64,000 nucleotides of DNA from Blautia sp. (GTDB taxonomy: Bacteria > Bacillota > Clostridia > Lachnospirales > Lachnospiraceae). The translations under genes were made by a program, and so were the position numbers. Shown in pieces: positions 1-7,879 of the stretch; the first letter of the stretch is position 1; the number at the start of each line of letters is the position of its first letter. Below the pieces are notes generated by a model. That model had not been told where the DNA came from. It saw nothing but the letters and a program-made list of their open reading frames with translations, and did no database searches. Where the stretch lies: the NCBI GenBank assembly GCA_017463155.1, contig JAFTPT010000020.1:107448-171447 (forward strand), read 5' to 3'.

Positions 1-551
1 GTGTTTTTTCCCAGTTTTTCCACAAGGCACCGGCGCGTCATCTGTCCAAGGACCGGGATCCCGGAACTCATCGCACGGACGAAATCATCCGTGACAGGAC
101 GGTCCACCGTGACGATATATTCTTTTTCATGATATTCCGAAGCCTTCATCATCCGGTTTACGAGCTCTCCCTGGTTGGTCATGAGGAGAAGGCCTTCCGA
201 ATCCTTGTCAAGCCGGCCGGCCGGGTAGATGCGCTCCGGCCAGGCGAGATAATCCGTCACGGTCTGCTCGTCTCTCTGCCGCCTGGTACTGCAGACGATG
301 CCTCTTGGCTTATAAAAAAGCAGCAGGATCCCGGAGGCTTTTCCGGAGACCTTTTTTCCGTCACAGACGATCTCGTCATCCGGAAGCACCCGGTCGCCCG
401 GGACAGCCTGCCGCCCGTTGATCGATACACGGCCCTCCGCGATCAGCCTGTCGGCCTCCCGGCGGGAGCAGATCCCCGCCTCGCTCAGATATTTGTTGAT
501 GCGGCATCCGCCGCCGTTTTCCGGAACCCTGGTAAGCAAACGCAGTTCCAT
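1..551 (-). CDS. RluF/RsuA-family 23S rRNA pseudouridine synthase (3' end outside window)
   Basis: This gene runs off the left edge; about 183 N-terminal residues are visible. An S4-like RNA-binding segment comes first (KYLSEAGICSRREADRLIAE, residues ~19-38), followed by the catalytic signature GRLDKDSEGLLLMTN, whose Asp is the expected nucleophile. The later HEKEYIVTVDRPVTDDF stretch resembles RluF more than RluB. The protein should convert a uridine of 23S rRNA to pseudouridine in the cytoplasm. The ATG at 551 is preceded by AGGGAAAGG, and a promoter lies at 581-609. The family is clear; the RluF versus RluB/RsuA assignment is tentative because the C-terminus is missing. Confidence 0.85.
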   Translation of the reverse strand, partial: MELRLLTRVPENGGGCRINKYLSEAGICSRREADRLIAEGRVSINGRQAVPGDRVLPDDEIVCDGKKVSGKASGILLLFYKPRGIVCSTRRQRDEQTVTDYLAWPERIYPAGRLDKDSEGLLLMTNQGELVNRMMKASEYHEKEYIVTVDRPVTDDFVRAMSSGIPVLGQMTRRCLVEKLGKN

Positions 552-580
552 CCTTTCCCTTCGATAGAATGATATGTACC

Positions 581-609
581 ATTATATATGCTTTTTTTCG
601 TTTGGGCAA
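581..609 (-). promoter_or_regulatory. Promoter of the pseudouridine synthase gene
   Basis: Read on the minus strand, TTGCCC is followed after 17 nt by a perfect TATAAT, about 30 nt upstream of the ATG at 551. Confidence 0.6.
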
Positions 610-671
610 GCAGTGATGGCCAAAACGCGGAGTTCCTTCCCGTAAACACGAAGTGCACGGCAAAAAGTGGG

Positions 672-700
672 TTGTTTTTTGGAGCCGACTATTGTATTAT
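672..700 (+). promoter_or_regulatory. Promoter of the polysaccharide deacetylase gene
   Basis: TTGTTT is separated by 17 nt from TATTAT, with the ribosome site and ATG about 25-40 nt further downstream. The -10 box is near consensus; the -35 box is weak. Confidence 0.45.
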
Positions 701-738
701 GTAGACTAGACAAGCATTTACAAGGAGGAAACTGTTCC

Positions 739-2097
739 ATGGATCAGAAGAAAAAGCGGACCAGTCCGCTTCTGGTGATCCTTTCGCTGCTCATCTGTAT
801 CGGATCCGCAGCCGCGGTCACATATACATCCTCGGAGCCTTCGCCTGCCGACAGCAATTCGTTTACGGATCTCTTGTCGCTGGTGATGCCGAAGGAACGC
901 ACATTGGCTTCCGCCGTCACGGATTCCGGTACGGCAGAAAAAGCCGCTTCCGCTGATGGTACGGCCGCTTCCGAGGCAGCCGCAACCGGGGAGGATGAAG
1001 TCATCATTCCCGAGGAAAACTTCCAGAGCGTCCTGCCGTCCATCGATCTTCCCGAGGAGGATCCTTCCTATCAGCGGCCGGTATCCGAATTTGCCGACCG
1101 GGGCACCTGGACCAAGACCAAAGGACGCTGGTATTTCATGGTGGACGGAGCCGCGATCACCGGATGGCTCTATGACAGCGACGGCAAGACCTATTACTTC
1201 GATCACGAGACCAATTACATGCTGAAGGACTGGCAGGAAATCGACGGTGTCCGCTACTTCTTTGACAAGGACGGCATCCTGCAGACCTTTAAAGCCACCT
1301 ATAATGACCAGATCTACTATTTCCATCCCGATGGTACCATCAACGAGGAACGCACTTCAAAAGAAGCCCTGCAGGCCGTAGATGATATTTTTGCGCAGAA
1401 GGCCGCCGAGGCCGCTTCTGCCGAAGCGGAAAACTCCGCCGATGCCTCAGAGGTTCTCACGGAAGAAGAAATTGCCAAGGCCGCTGCAGGAAGCAGCGGC
1501 CTTGTTGCTTTAACCTTTGACGACGGTCCTGGTTCTTTTACGGGACGTCTGCTCGACTGCCTCGAAAAATACAATGTCAAAGCAACCTTCTTTATGGTAG
1601 GCCGGGAGATCGAATCCTTCCCCGAAGAGGTTGCGCGCATGGAAAAGCTTGGCTGTGAGCTCGGCAATCATTCCTACGATCACACGGATCTCACGACTCT
1701 GAACGCCGACCAGATCCGGAAGCAGATCGAGAAGACCGATTCACTGATCTCCTCCGCGGCCGGTCATCCAGCCACGCTGATCCGCCCGCCTTACGGGAAC
1801 ATTAACAAGACCGTACGCAAAACGCTCGGCGTCCCCATGATCCTATGGTCGATCGACACACTGGACTGGGAATCCCAGGACCCGAAACAGATCGTTCCTC
1901 TCGCGCTCTCCGAGGTCACGGACGGATCGATCATACTGATGCATGACATCTTCAGTACCTCTGTGGATGCGGTCGAAAAGCTGATCCCGAAGCTGATCAA
2001 AAAAGGCTACAAGCTGGTCACCGTGTCGGAGCTGGCCGCAGCGCGCGGCGTCACACTGGAAGCCGGAACCGCATATGGTTCCTTCTATCCTGAATGA
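739..2097 (+). CDS. Secreted polysaccharide deacetylase (NodB/PgdA type) with cell-wall-binding repeats
   Basis: The 452-residue protein starts at the ATG at 739, directly after AAGGAGG at 722-728; the upstream in-frame extension lacks a ribosome site. A hydrophobic signal anchor follows a basic N-terminus. An acidic/Ala-rich linker leads to aromatic glucan/choline-binding-like repeats (WYFMVDG, TYYFDHE, RYFFDKDG, IYYFHPDG; residues ~120-210). The C-terminal half is a NodB domain with TFDDGPG (catalytic Asp and metal Asp), metal-binding HSYDH and RPPYGN. It probably N- or O-deacetylates peptidoglycan or another wall glycan outside the cell, a modification that often confers lysozyme resistance. 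It stands alone between its promoter and a terminator. Confidence 0.9.
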   Translation: MDQKKKRTSPLLVILSLLICIGSAAAVTYTSSEPSPADSNSFTDLLSLVMPKERTLASAVTDSGTAEKAASADGTAASEAAATGEDEVIIPEENFQSVLPSIDLPEEDPSYQRPVSEFADRGTWTKTKGRWYFMVDGAAITGWLYDSDGKTYYFDHETNYMLKDWQEIDGVRYFFDKDGILQTFKATYNDQIYYFHPDGTINEERTSKEALQAVDDIFAQKAAEAASAEAENSADASEVLTEEEIAKAAAGSSGLVALTFDDGPGSFTGRLLDCLEKYNVKATFFMVGREIESFPEEVARMEKLGCELGNHSYDHTDLTTLNADQIRKQIEKTDSLISSAAGHPATLIRPPYGNINKTVRKTLGVPMILWSIDTLDWESQDPKQIVPLALSEVTDGSIILMHDIFSTSVDAVEKLIPKLIKKGYKLVTVSELAAARGVTLEAGTAYGSFYPE

Positions 2098-2116
2098 ATC
2101 TTCTATTGTAAAAGAA

Positions 2117-2157
2117 CGGAGGCTGATGCAATCATGCATCAGCCTCCGACTGTTTTT
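2117..2157 (+). terminator. Bidirectional terminator after the deacetylase gene
   Basis: A 14-bp perfect inverted repeat (CGGAGGCTGATGCA at 2117-2130 with its complement at 2135-2148) has a 4-nt loop and is followed by a T-run at 2153-2157. It separates convergent genes and has a weaker T-run on the other strand. Confidence 0.85.
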
Positions 2158-2165
2158 GTAACTGA

Positions 2166-3098
2166 TCAGCTCAGCAGATCCTGGTAGATATACCCTGTCT
2201 GCCCTTCATAATCGATCTGGACCCACTGGCCTTCCTGGCCGGTCTTCTTGACCTTGGTACCTTCGGAATAGCCTCCGATGATCTCGGAATCCCCGTCAGC
2301 GGCCGCACGAACGTTGGCGTCTGTGTTGACTGTCAGGGTCTCTCCCTCTTCTTCGGCCGGCTTCTCGGCCGTATCAGACGCGGAAGCCGTCGCTGTCGTA
2401 TCTTCCTCGCCCAGGTTCTTTAAGAACTCCGCCAGCTCAGGATCGGTCTCCTGCGCTTTTTCGTTCTCATTCCGGACCTTGGTCGTCAGAGCCTGTACAT
2501 CGGCATCCTTCTTGAGGTTCTCGGTGTACGAAGAAATACTTGCATTGCCGGCCGCTCCGCCGTCGATCTTGAGGGCCCCGTCCGCATCAGTCACCACATA
2601 GAACTGGCTGAGAGCCGGTACCGGTGTGGAGATACCCTTGCAGATATAGTTGAAGCACGCGTATACGACGTAGCTTGTATCTTCAAGTCCTTCCTTGGAA
2701 TAGACGTTTTCCACCTCGTATCTGTCGATGTAGTCCTTGGCATTGGTTACCTTAGCCTCATCCGCGGCGGAAAGATTGATCTCGATCTCCTTCAGCGCAT
2801 CGATATCCTTGTCTCCAAGTGCTTTGTAATAGCTTTCGATCAGTTCCTTCACATCCGCATCCGCCTCGACGAGAGGATTCTCGATCTTGCCTTCTGCCTC
2901 GGTATCCGCGGAACTGTCCGTTGTCTCAGGTGTTTCCTGTTCAGCCTGCTCAGGTGCCGAATCGGTGGTATCGGATGAACGTCCTCTGCCTGCGCAGGCA
3001 CGGATACCAAAAAACAACACCAGCACGACGAGCAGAATGGCTCCGCCAAGCATAAAATAGCGGAGATTATCGGACAACCACTCCCTGAAATCATCCAT
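2166..3098 (-). CDS. Membrane-anchored protein with C-terminal bacterial SH3 domain
   Basis: This 310-residue protein has a single transmembrane segment (residues ~14-32: FMLGGAILLVVLVLFFGIR), then a Glu/Asp/Thr-rich linker. A central NTF2/lumazine-like region of about 110 residues (VKELIESYYKALGDKDID) follows, and a C-terminal SH3b domain (NVRAAADGDSEIIGGYSEGT to GYIYQDLL). SH3b domains commonly bind peptidoglycan, so an extracytoplasmic wall-associated role is inferred. The ATG at 3098 has AAGGAGGGG 8 nt upstream. It sits immediately downstream of the tRNA-Arg terminator. No enzymatic residues were recognised. Confidence 0.75.
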   Translation of the reverse strand: MDDFREWLSDNLRYFMLGGAILLVVLVLFFGIRACAGRGRSSDTTDSAPEQAEQETPETTDSSADTEAEGKIENPLVEADADVKELIESYYKALGDKDIDALKEIEINLSAADEAKVTNAKDYIDRYEVENVYSKEGLEDTSYVVYACFNYICKGISTPVPALSQFYVVTDADGALKIDGGAAGNASISSYTENLKKDADVQALTTKVRNENEKAQETDPELAEFLKNLGEEDTTATASASDTAEKPAEEEGETLTVNTDANVRAAADGDSEIIGGYSEGTKVKKTGQEGQWVQIDYEGQTGYIYQDLLS

Positions 3099-3115
3099 AT
3101 TCCACCCCTCCTTAT

Positions 3116-3146
3116 AAAAAGTGCCGAGAGTCCCCTACTCCCGGCA
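3116..3146 (-). terminator. Terminator of the tRNA-Arg gene
   Basis: On the minus strand TGCCGGGAG pairs with CTCTCGGCA (one G-U pair), followed by C and a U5 run. It begins 2 nt after the tRNA discriminator base. Confidence 0.85.
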
Positions 3147-3148
3147 AA

Positions 3149-3220
3149 CACACCTGAAGGGAATCGAACCCCCGCACATGGTACCGGAAACCACTGCTCT
3201 ATCCACTGAGCTACAGGTGC
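3149..3220 (-). tRNA. tRNA-Arg, anticodon CCG
   Basis: A 72-nt cloverleaf can be drawn by hand: acceptor GCACCTG/CAGGTGT, D-arm GCTC...GAGC, anticodon arm GTGGT-TTCCGGT-ACCAT with CCG at positions 34-36, and T-arm with TTCGATT. It should read the CGG arginine codon. The discriminator is G and no CCA is encoded, so CCA would be added enzymatically. It is a single-gene unit with its own promoter and terminator. Confidence 0.95.
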
Positions 3221-3256
3221 GTATAAAACACAGGTAAACCTGTTACCTTCGCATAC

Positions 3257-3285
3257 AATATAGCACACTTTTGTGCTATTGTAAA
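3257..3285 (-). promoter_or_regulatory. Promoter of tRNA-Arg with a palindrome in the spacer
   Basis: TTTACA, 17 nt, TATATT on the minus strand, about 37 nt before the mature tRNA. The spacer holds a 7-bp inverted repeat, TAGCACA-AAAG-TGTGCTA (3261-3278), overlapping the first two bases of the -10 box. Confidence 0.7.
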
Positions 3286-3311
3286 GTTTTTTCGGGTTAA
3301 TTCAGATTATT

Positions 3312-3375
3312 TGATGTATGCAGTATAAGCTCCTGCCAGCGCGTGGCAGCAGCTCATTACTGCATATATCATACA
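3312..3375 (-). other. Imperfect long hairpin after the nhaC-type gene
   Basis: Nested inverted repeats can be paired: GCAGTA (3320-3325) with TACTGC (3358-3363), AGCT with AGCT, and CTGCCA (3333-3338) with TGGCAG (3344-3349). It lies 50 nt beyond the stop of the antiporter gene and may end its transcript, but there is no clear U-run. The remaining bases between 3221 and 3425 show only the tRNA promoter. Confidence 0.4.
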
Positions 3376-3425
3376 TGAACTCCGGTTCTTATCTGTAAAG
3401 TCTGTTTTCCCGAAGGGCGTACCAT

Positions 3426-5051
3426 TTACGCCGTCTGCTTAAGATCCGAGAATTTTGCCTTGATCAGGAAGACCACCAGCAGCATCAGGATGATCGAGAC
3501 CGGCAGGCAGATCACCACATTTCTTACAAATCCCGCGATCAGGTAGGAAACAAAGGACACGGCCGCCGCGACGATCGCGTACGGGAGCTGTGTCGATACA
3601 TGATTCACATGATCGCATTGGGCGCCGGCCGACGCCATGATCGTGGTGTCCGAGATCGGTGAGCAATGGTCGCCGCACACGGCGCCGGCCATGCAGGCCG
3701 AGATCGCGATGATCATAAGGCTTGTATCCGTCGCGGAAAATGCTTCGACAACGATCGGGATCAGGATACCGAAGGTACCCCAGGAGGTGCCTGTCGCGAA
3801 CGAAAGGAAGCACGCGATCAGGAAGATGATGGCCGGCAGGAAGTTCATCAGGCTGCCGGCGGAAGCCTTGATCCCGTTGGCAACGAATTCCGCCGCGCCA
3901 AGGCTGTCGGTCATGGCCTTCAGCGTCCAGGCAAAGGTCAGGATCAGGATGGCGGGCACCATAGCCTTGAATCCGTCCGGAATACAAGCCATGCACTTTT
4001 TGAAGGAAAGGACTCTCCTGCACATGTACAGGATGACCGTAATGATCAGGCCGAAAAAACTTCCGATCGCAAGTCCGACGGAAGCGTCACTGTTTGAGAA
4101 AGCCGTGATAAAGCTTTCTCCGGAGAAGAAACCGCCGGTGTAGATCATGCCGATGACACAGCAGATCACGAGGCTCAGGATCGGGATCAGCAGATCGATG
4201 ACCTTTCCGCTCGGATTTCCCTCGCCCTCCGGCTCCGCGTTGAGATACGGGCGGGCGTCGGTGGTATAGATATCTCCTTTGAGGGCGTTGCTCTCATGCA
4301 CGCCCATCGGGCCGAATTCGACCTTAAGGATGACCATGGACACCATCATGATGATCGTGAGGATCGCGTAATAATTCCACGGGATCGCCTTGACAAACAG
4401 GGACAGTCCTTCTTCTCCCTTGACAAAGCCGCTGACGGCGGCCGCCCAGGATGAGATCGGTGCAATGATGCAGACCGGAGCCGCGGTCGCGTCGATCAGG
4501 TAGGCCAGCTTTGCGCGGGATACATTGTGTTTGTCGGTGATGGGACGCATGACGCTTCCGACCGTCAGGCAGTTGAAATAGTCGTCGATGAAGATCAGGA
4601 CGCCGAGCAGGATCGTGGAAAGTTCCGCGCCCACACGGGTCTTGATGTGCTTACCGGCCCATCGCCCGAAGGCGGCCGAGCCCCCGGCCCGGTTCATCAG
4701 GCAGACCATGGAGCCGAGGATCACGAGGAACACCAGGATGCCTACGTTGTAGGAATCGGACAGAACGCTGATGATGCCTCCGTTAAAGATATGCAGTACC
4801 GTCCCTTCAAAGCTGAAATTCGAATAGAACAGCGCGCCGACCAGGATCCCGATGAACAGGGAGCTGTATACCTCCTTCGTGATCAGTGCCAGAACGATGG
4901 CTACGATCGGCGGGATCAAAGCCCAGAAGGTGGCGTACATCTTCGGGGTATACGCTTCCTCCTCTTCCGCCATGACAAGCACAGAGCATGCCAGGGCAAG
5001 AAACAGCGTGACCGGAATGGTGAATCTCCATTTATTCATGAGTCTCCGCAT
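3426..5051 (-). CDS. NhaC-family Na+/H+ (or amino-acid-linked) antiporter
   Basis: This 541-residue integral membrane protein has around 12 hydrophobic segments and conserved NhaC-family stretches, including IFIDDYFNCLTVGSVMRPI, DATAAPVCIIAPISSW and the late GDHCSPISDTTIMASAGA. The family exchanges Na+ for H+ and includes malate/lactate and Met/Lys exchangers, so the substrate cannot be fixed here. The ATG at 5051 has AAGGAGGAG 8 nt upstream; a second in-frame Met 12 nt later is a weaker alternative. A good promoter lies at 5097-5125, so it is probably monocistronic. Confidence 0.88.
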   Translation of the reverse strand: MRRLMNKWRFTIPVTLFLALACSVLVMAEEEEAYTPKMYATFWALIPPIVAIVLALITKEVYSSLFIGILVGALFYSNFSFEGTVLHIFNGGIISVLSDSYNVGILVFLVILGSMVCLMNRAGGSAAFGRWAGKHIKTRVGAELSTILLGVLIFIDDYFNCLTVGSVMRPITDKHNVSRAKLAYLIDATAAPVCIIAPISSWAAAVSGFVKGEEGLSLFVKAIPWNYYAILTIIMMVSMVILKVEFGPMGVHESNALKGDIYTTDARPYLNAEPEGEGNPSGKVIDLLIPILSLVICCVIGMIYTGGFFSGESFITAFSNSDASVGLAIGSFFGLIITVILYMCRRVLSFKKCMACIPDGFKAMVPAILILTFAWTLKAMTDSLGAAEFVANGIKASAGSLMNFLPAIIFLIACFLSFATGTSWGTFGILIPIVVEAFSATDTSLMIIAISACMAGAVCGDHCSPISDTTIMASAGAQCDHVNHVSTQLPYAIVAAAVSFVSYLIAGFVRNVVICLPVSIILMLLVVFLIKAKFSDLKQTA

Positions 5052-5096
5052 TCTATCTCCTCCTTCTGCGAGATTGCTTTGTTCCTTTATTACTTT

Positions 5097-5125
5097 AATG
5101 TAGCAGATTTTCAGGAAAATAGCAA
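5097..5125 (-). promoter_or_regulatory. Promoter of the NhaC-type antiporter gene
   Basis: TTGCTA, 17 nt, TACATT on the minus strand, with a TGC extension just before the -10 box. It lies just beyond the end of the upstream membrane-module gene. Confidence 0.65.
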
Positions 5126-5153
5126 CACTTTTATCGCCGGAGGCAGTGATTAC

Positions 5154-5960
5154 TCAAAGAACCCGGTAAACATAATGCTGCATGGTCTCCGCGGTCCTTT
5201 GAAGACCCGCCTCGTCAAGATACGAACAGACGGCGGAGGTCTTTACAGGCGCGATATAGTGGATCTTCAGATCCGAAAGGGCTTTTTGGAAGCGTTCCTG
5301 ATCCACGGAAAAATCCTCATAATAAAACACCTGCCAGATGGCATTGTCAGGGTCCTCATGGCGGCGCACAAACGTCTCCTCGTCGCATTTTTCGAGCTGG
5401 GTCAGCCTTTTCTTGGACAGGATGCTACGCACCGTCGGATCATAGACACGGTAGGTCGTCATGAGCTCCGCCCCGTACAGGACCCTGGGAACCCGGTGTC
5501 CTCCTTCGTGGAAAGCCGCGTTGAGCTCGATCAGCTCACTTCGCACGAAAGCCGCGTTCTCCGCCGGATGGTAATCCGGCGCGTCCGCGGAAAGGAAAAC
5601 CGGTTTTCCGATCAGGCAGATGAGAGCGACGGCCGCCGCAGCCCCGGCCACCTTCAGGATGCCTTTCAGCCTGAAGATCAGCTGCGTACAGGCATAGGCG
5701 ATCGTGATGTAAAAGACCAGCATCCAGAAAAACCTGGGATAGCGGTTCCGCATCCCCTGGGTCCGGACAAAAAGGCCGGTCAGGAGCGGATTGAACACCG
5801 TAAGGGCCAGCGCCAGCAGAGGAAGTAAAAGAAACATCTTCCGCCTCTTCTCCGAAAACAGAAGGATGTAAAGAAGCGCGGCCGCGTACAGGATCCATAT
5901 GTAATTCCCTCCTGCGTATGTGAGGAAGGCGTCTCTGATAAACAGAACATGCTCCGGCAT
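5154..5960 (-). CDS. Membrane module B, C-terminal-half protein (DUF6077-like)
   Basis: This 268-residue protein has four or five N-terminal transmembrane segments and a soluble C-terminal region of about 130 residues. The start at 5960 is chosen over an upstream Met (5993) because GAGGAG lies 6 nt before it. It is a paralogue of the 7091-7873 product: shared order is membrane block, FNPL/FPPT turn, RFFW/RIYW segment, ATYRVY-like element, a VP-containing strand and a terminal YRVL/FRL. It follows the 6036-7094 protein as the second half of a repeated two-gene unit. DUF6077 is named from memory of the overall look; function is unknown, perhaps polymer or glycan export. Confidence 0.6.
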   Translation of the reverse strand: MPEHVLFIRDAFLTYAGGNYIWILYAAALLYILLFSEKRRKMFLLLPLLALALTVFNPLLTGLFVRTQGMRNRYPRFFWMLVFYITIAYACTQLIFRLKGILKVAGAAAAVALICLIGKPVFLSADAPDYHPAENAAFVRSELIELNAAFHEGGHRVPRVLYGAELMTTYRVYDPTVRSILSKKRLTQLEKCDEETFVRRHEDPDNAIWQVFYYEDFSVDQERFQKALSDLKIHYIAPVKTSAVCSYLDEAGLQRTAETMQHYVYRVL

Positions 5961-6035
5961 TGTTTTCTCCTCATCAATGTCCCGCCCGGTCATTCGGACA
6001 GGATCGTAAAAATCTGATCGATGGAAGGCCGCTCC

Positions 6036-7094
6036 CTACAGGAATCTGTGAAGCAGAAGCCATACCATGGAAGGTACCAGAACGAGAAAACCGCGCAGGA
6101 CTCTCCGGGCAAGGCGGTCCCCTTCATTGCTTTGTTCTTTTAAAAGGGACGGTACCAGAAAAGCGGCCGTCATCACCGGCACCACATAGATGGCGCTGTT
6201 GCTGAAGCAGACGCCGCACACACCGGTCAGAAAAAGGCCCGTATAGCCCCACGTCTTCTCCCCTTCCACGATCGCCGCCGCAAACACAAAGATGGCTGCG
6301 GTACACAGGTATGCCGTGATGGATTTTCCTTCGTAGGTCCGGTAGGCGAAATAATGCGATACACCCGCGATGATGCTGAAGGAAAACCAGAGCGAAAGTA
6401 AAGAGAGAAGGACAAAAACGAAGCTTTTGCGATCGTCGTCCCCGAACAGCAGGCGCCCTCCCTTCAGAAGGAAAAGCCCGAAGACGGTCGAAAAGACCAT
6501 GGTCATCGAGAAAACCTCCTGCAGGGCCGGATGAAGGCCCAGGAGCTGGAACAGCACGGCGCTGTTGTTCACATAGGTATTCAGAAGATAATAATGCTGC
6601 GGCGCATCGAGAAGGACGCCCGTATAGGGATCCATCCGTTCTATGGTATTGGAATAGACGCTGGACGTGGGAAGCCCCAGATAATAGCCGGCGTCCAGGT
6701 CCGACACATGCTCGATATTAAAGCCGAGAACGACCGCGATGACGAGCAGAAGCAGCAGGACCAAAAGCAGCCACGGGGAAGTCCTGAGCTTCCCACAAAA
6801 AGCGCCGAATGCCTCCGCGATCTCCTTTCGCCGGAAGAACGCGCCGATCAGCATCGCCGCCAGGCATACACCGGCCCAGGAAAGCGACAGGATCTTAAGA
6901 GATGAACCGATCATCTTCAGGGGCAGCGCCACGAGCTGGAATCCCGAAAAATAAAGCCCAAATCCCAGAAGAACCATATTCAGAAGAGAATTTCCGTGTA
7001 TCTTTCTGCCCGGCAGTGAACCGAACAGGCAAAATACAACGAGATAGCCCGCCGCCAGTAAAAACCCGGCCGCATAGCCGATCATGCCAGTCAT
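6036..7094 (-). CDS. Membrane module B, N-terminal-half polytopic protein (DUF6077-like)
   Basis: This 352-residue protein has 8-10 predicted membrane spans. After the fourth or fifth span comes SDLDAGYYLGLPTSSV plus RMDPYTG, matching DADDSFFVGMAAGEV plus HIDPYTG in the 7880-8926 protein. The acidic loop followed by a DPYTG motif resembles the first extracellular loop of GT-C membrane glycosyltransferases, but that is inference. It ends abruptly after a hydrophobic segment (VWLLLHRFL), and the C-terminal half is supplied by the next gene. The start at 7094 (AAAGGAG, 7 nt) overlaps the previous stop by 4 nt. Confidence 0.6.
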   Translation of the reverse strand: MTGMIGYAAGFLLAAGYLVVFCLFGSLPGRKIHGNSLLNMVLLGFGLYFSGFQLVALPLKMIGSSLKILSLSWAGVCLAAMLIGAFFRRKEIAEAFGAFCGKLRTSPWLLLVLLLLLVIAVVLGFNIEHVSDLDAGYYLGLPTSSVYSNTIERMDPYTGVLLDAPQHYYLLNTYVNNSAVLFQLLGLHPALQEVFSMTMVFSTVFGLFLLKGGRLLFGDDDRKSFVFVLLSLLSLWFSFSIIAGVSHYFAYRTYEGKSITAYLCTAAIFVFAAAIVEGEKTWGYTGLFLTGVCGVCFSNSAIYVVPVMTAAFLVPSLLKEQSNEGDRLARRVLRGFLVLVPSMVWLLLHRFL

Positions 7095-7873
7095 TCTTTT
7101 TCTCCTTTGTCTGCGAGGCGGAAAACACCGTAGTGGTTCACCGTCGTGATCATCTGATAGCCGCTCTGTTCCATCACGGGCTGGCTCTCCTCATCCCGGA
7201 GGGGGACGACCAGATAGCTGCAGCCTTCGGAAATGCCGATCGTGGCCAGGCGGCTGTAATCCCGCTCTCCGTCTTCCATCAGCGCATAGAGTTCCTTTCG
7301 CTCCGCGGAACCTGCGCTTCGCCCCTTCCGGCCGTAGGGCATATACCAGGCAGGCTCATAGACCCTGATATACGTGGCGATCTGGTCGTTGGAGGCGACC
7401 TTGACCTCTTTTCCTTCGCTGTCCTGCCGGATTGCCTCACAGATCACGGCGACCTCGTCCGGTACCTTCTGCCGGTTATGCAGTGTTTCGTAGTTGCCGG
7501 TCTCCCACTGGCTCGTCCCGCCCAGGGCAAAAAGAACAGCGCAGGCCGCTGTCAGCAGAAGTTTCAGCCAGAATGCTCCGGCCTTTGAACACAGATACGC
7601 AGCCGCCGCCGCGATCAGGATCATGGCCGGGAAGATCCAGTAGATGCGGAAGTAGAAATAGGGACCGATCGCGGTCTGGATCAGTTTGGCCGTCGGCGGA
7701 AAAAAGCACACGAATCCAACCACCGCCGTAAACAGCAGCAGGTCCCGGATCACCCTGTTCTCTTTGATCACAAACAGTAGAACGACCATCGACAGAAGCA
7801 ACAGGTACGGATACCAGCTGTCACCCCAGTACTCCGCCCATTTGGCGACGGCCTTCAAAAAAGCCTGTTTCAT
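7091..7873 (-). CDS. Membrane module A, C-terminal-half protein (DUF6077-like)
   Basis: This 260-residue protein has about five membrane segments, then a soluble domain containing the segments NDQIATYIRVYEPAWYMPYG and YSRLATIGISEGCSYLVVPL. It starts 6 nt after the stop of the 7880-8923 gene, behind AGGTGA, and overlaps the following gene by 4 nt, so the module is translated as a unit. Its paralogue is the 5154-5960 product. Neither half shows internal frameshift debris, so the split looks like normal gene organisation. No catalytic motif was recognised. Confidence 0.6.
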   Translation of the reverse strand: MKQAFLKAVAKWAEYWGDSWYPYLLLLSMVVLLFVIKENRVIRDLLLFTAVVGFVCFFPPTAKLIQTAIGPYFYFRIYWIFPAMILIAAAAAYLCSKAGAFWLKLLLTAACAVLFALGGTSQWETGNYETLHNRQKVPDEVAVICEAIRQDSEGKEVKVASNDQIATYIRVYEPAWYMPYGRKGRSAGSAERKELYALMEDGERDYSRLATIGISEGCSYLVVPLRDEESQPVMEQSGYQMITTVNHYGVFRLADKGEKE

Positions 7874-7879
7874 AGCAGT

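Noticed and set aside
4527-5828. 433-codon plus-strand open frame opposite the NhaC-type gene
   Set aside because: It is antisense to a well-supported antiporter gene and a membrane-module gene, has low-complexity Asp/Arg/His composition and no ribosome site.
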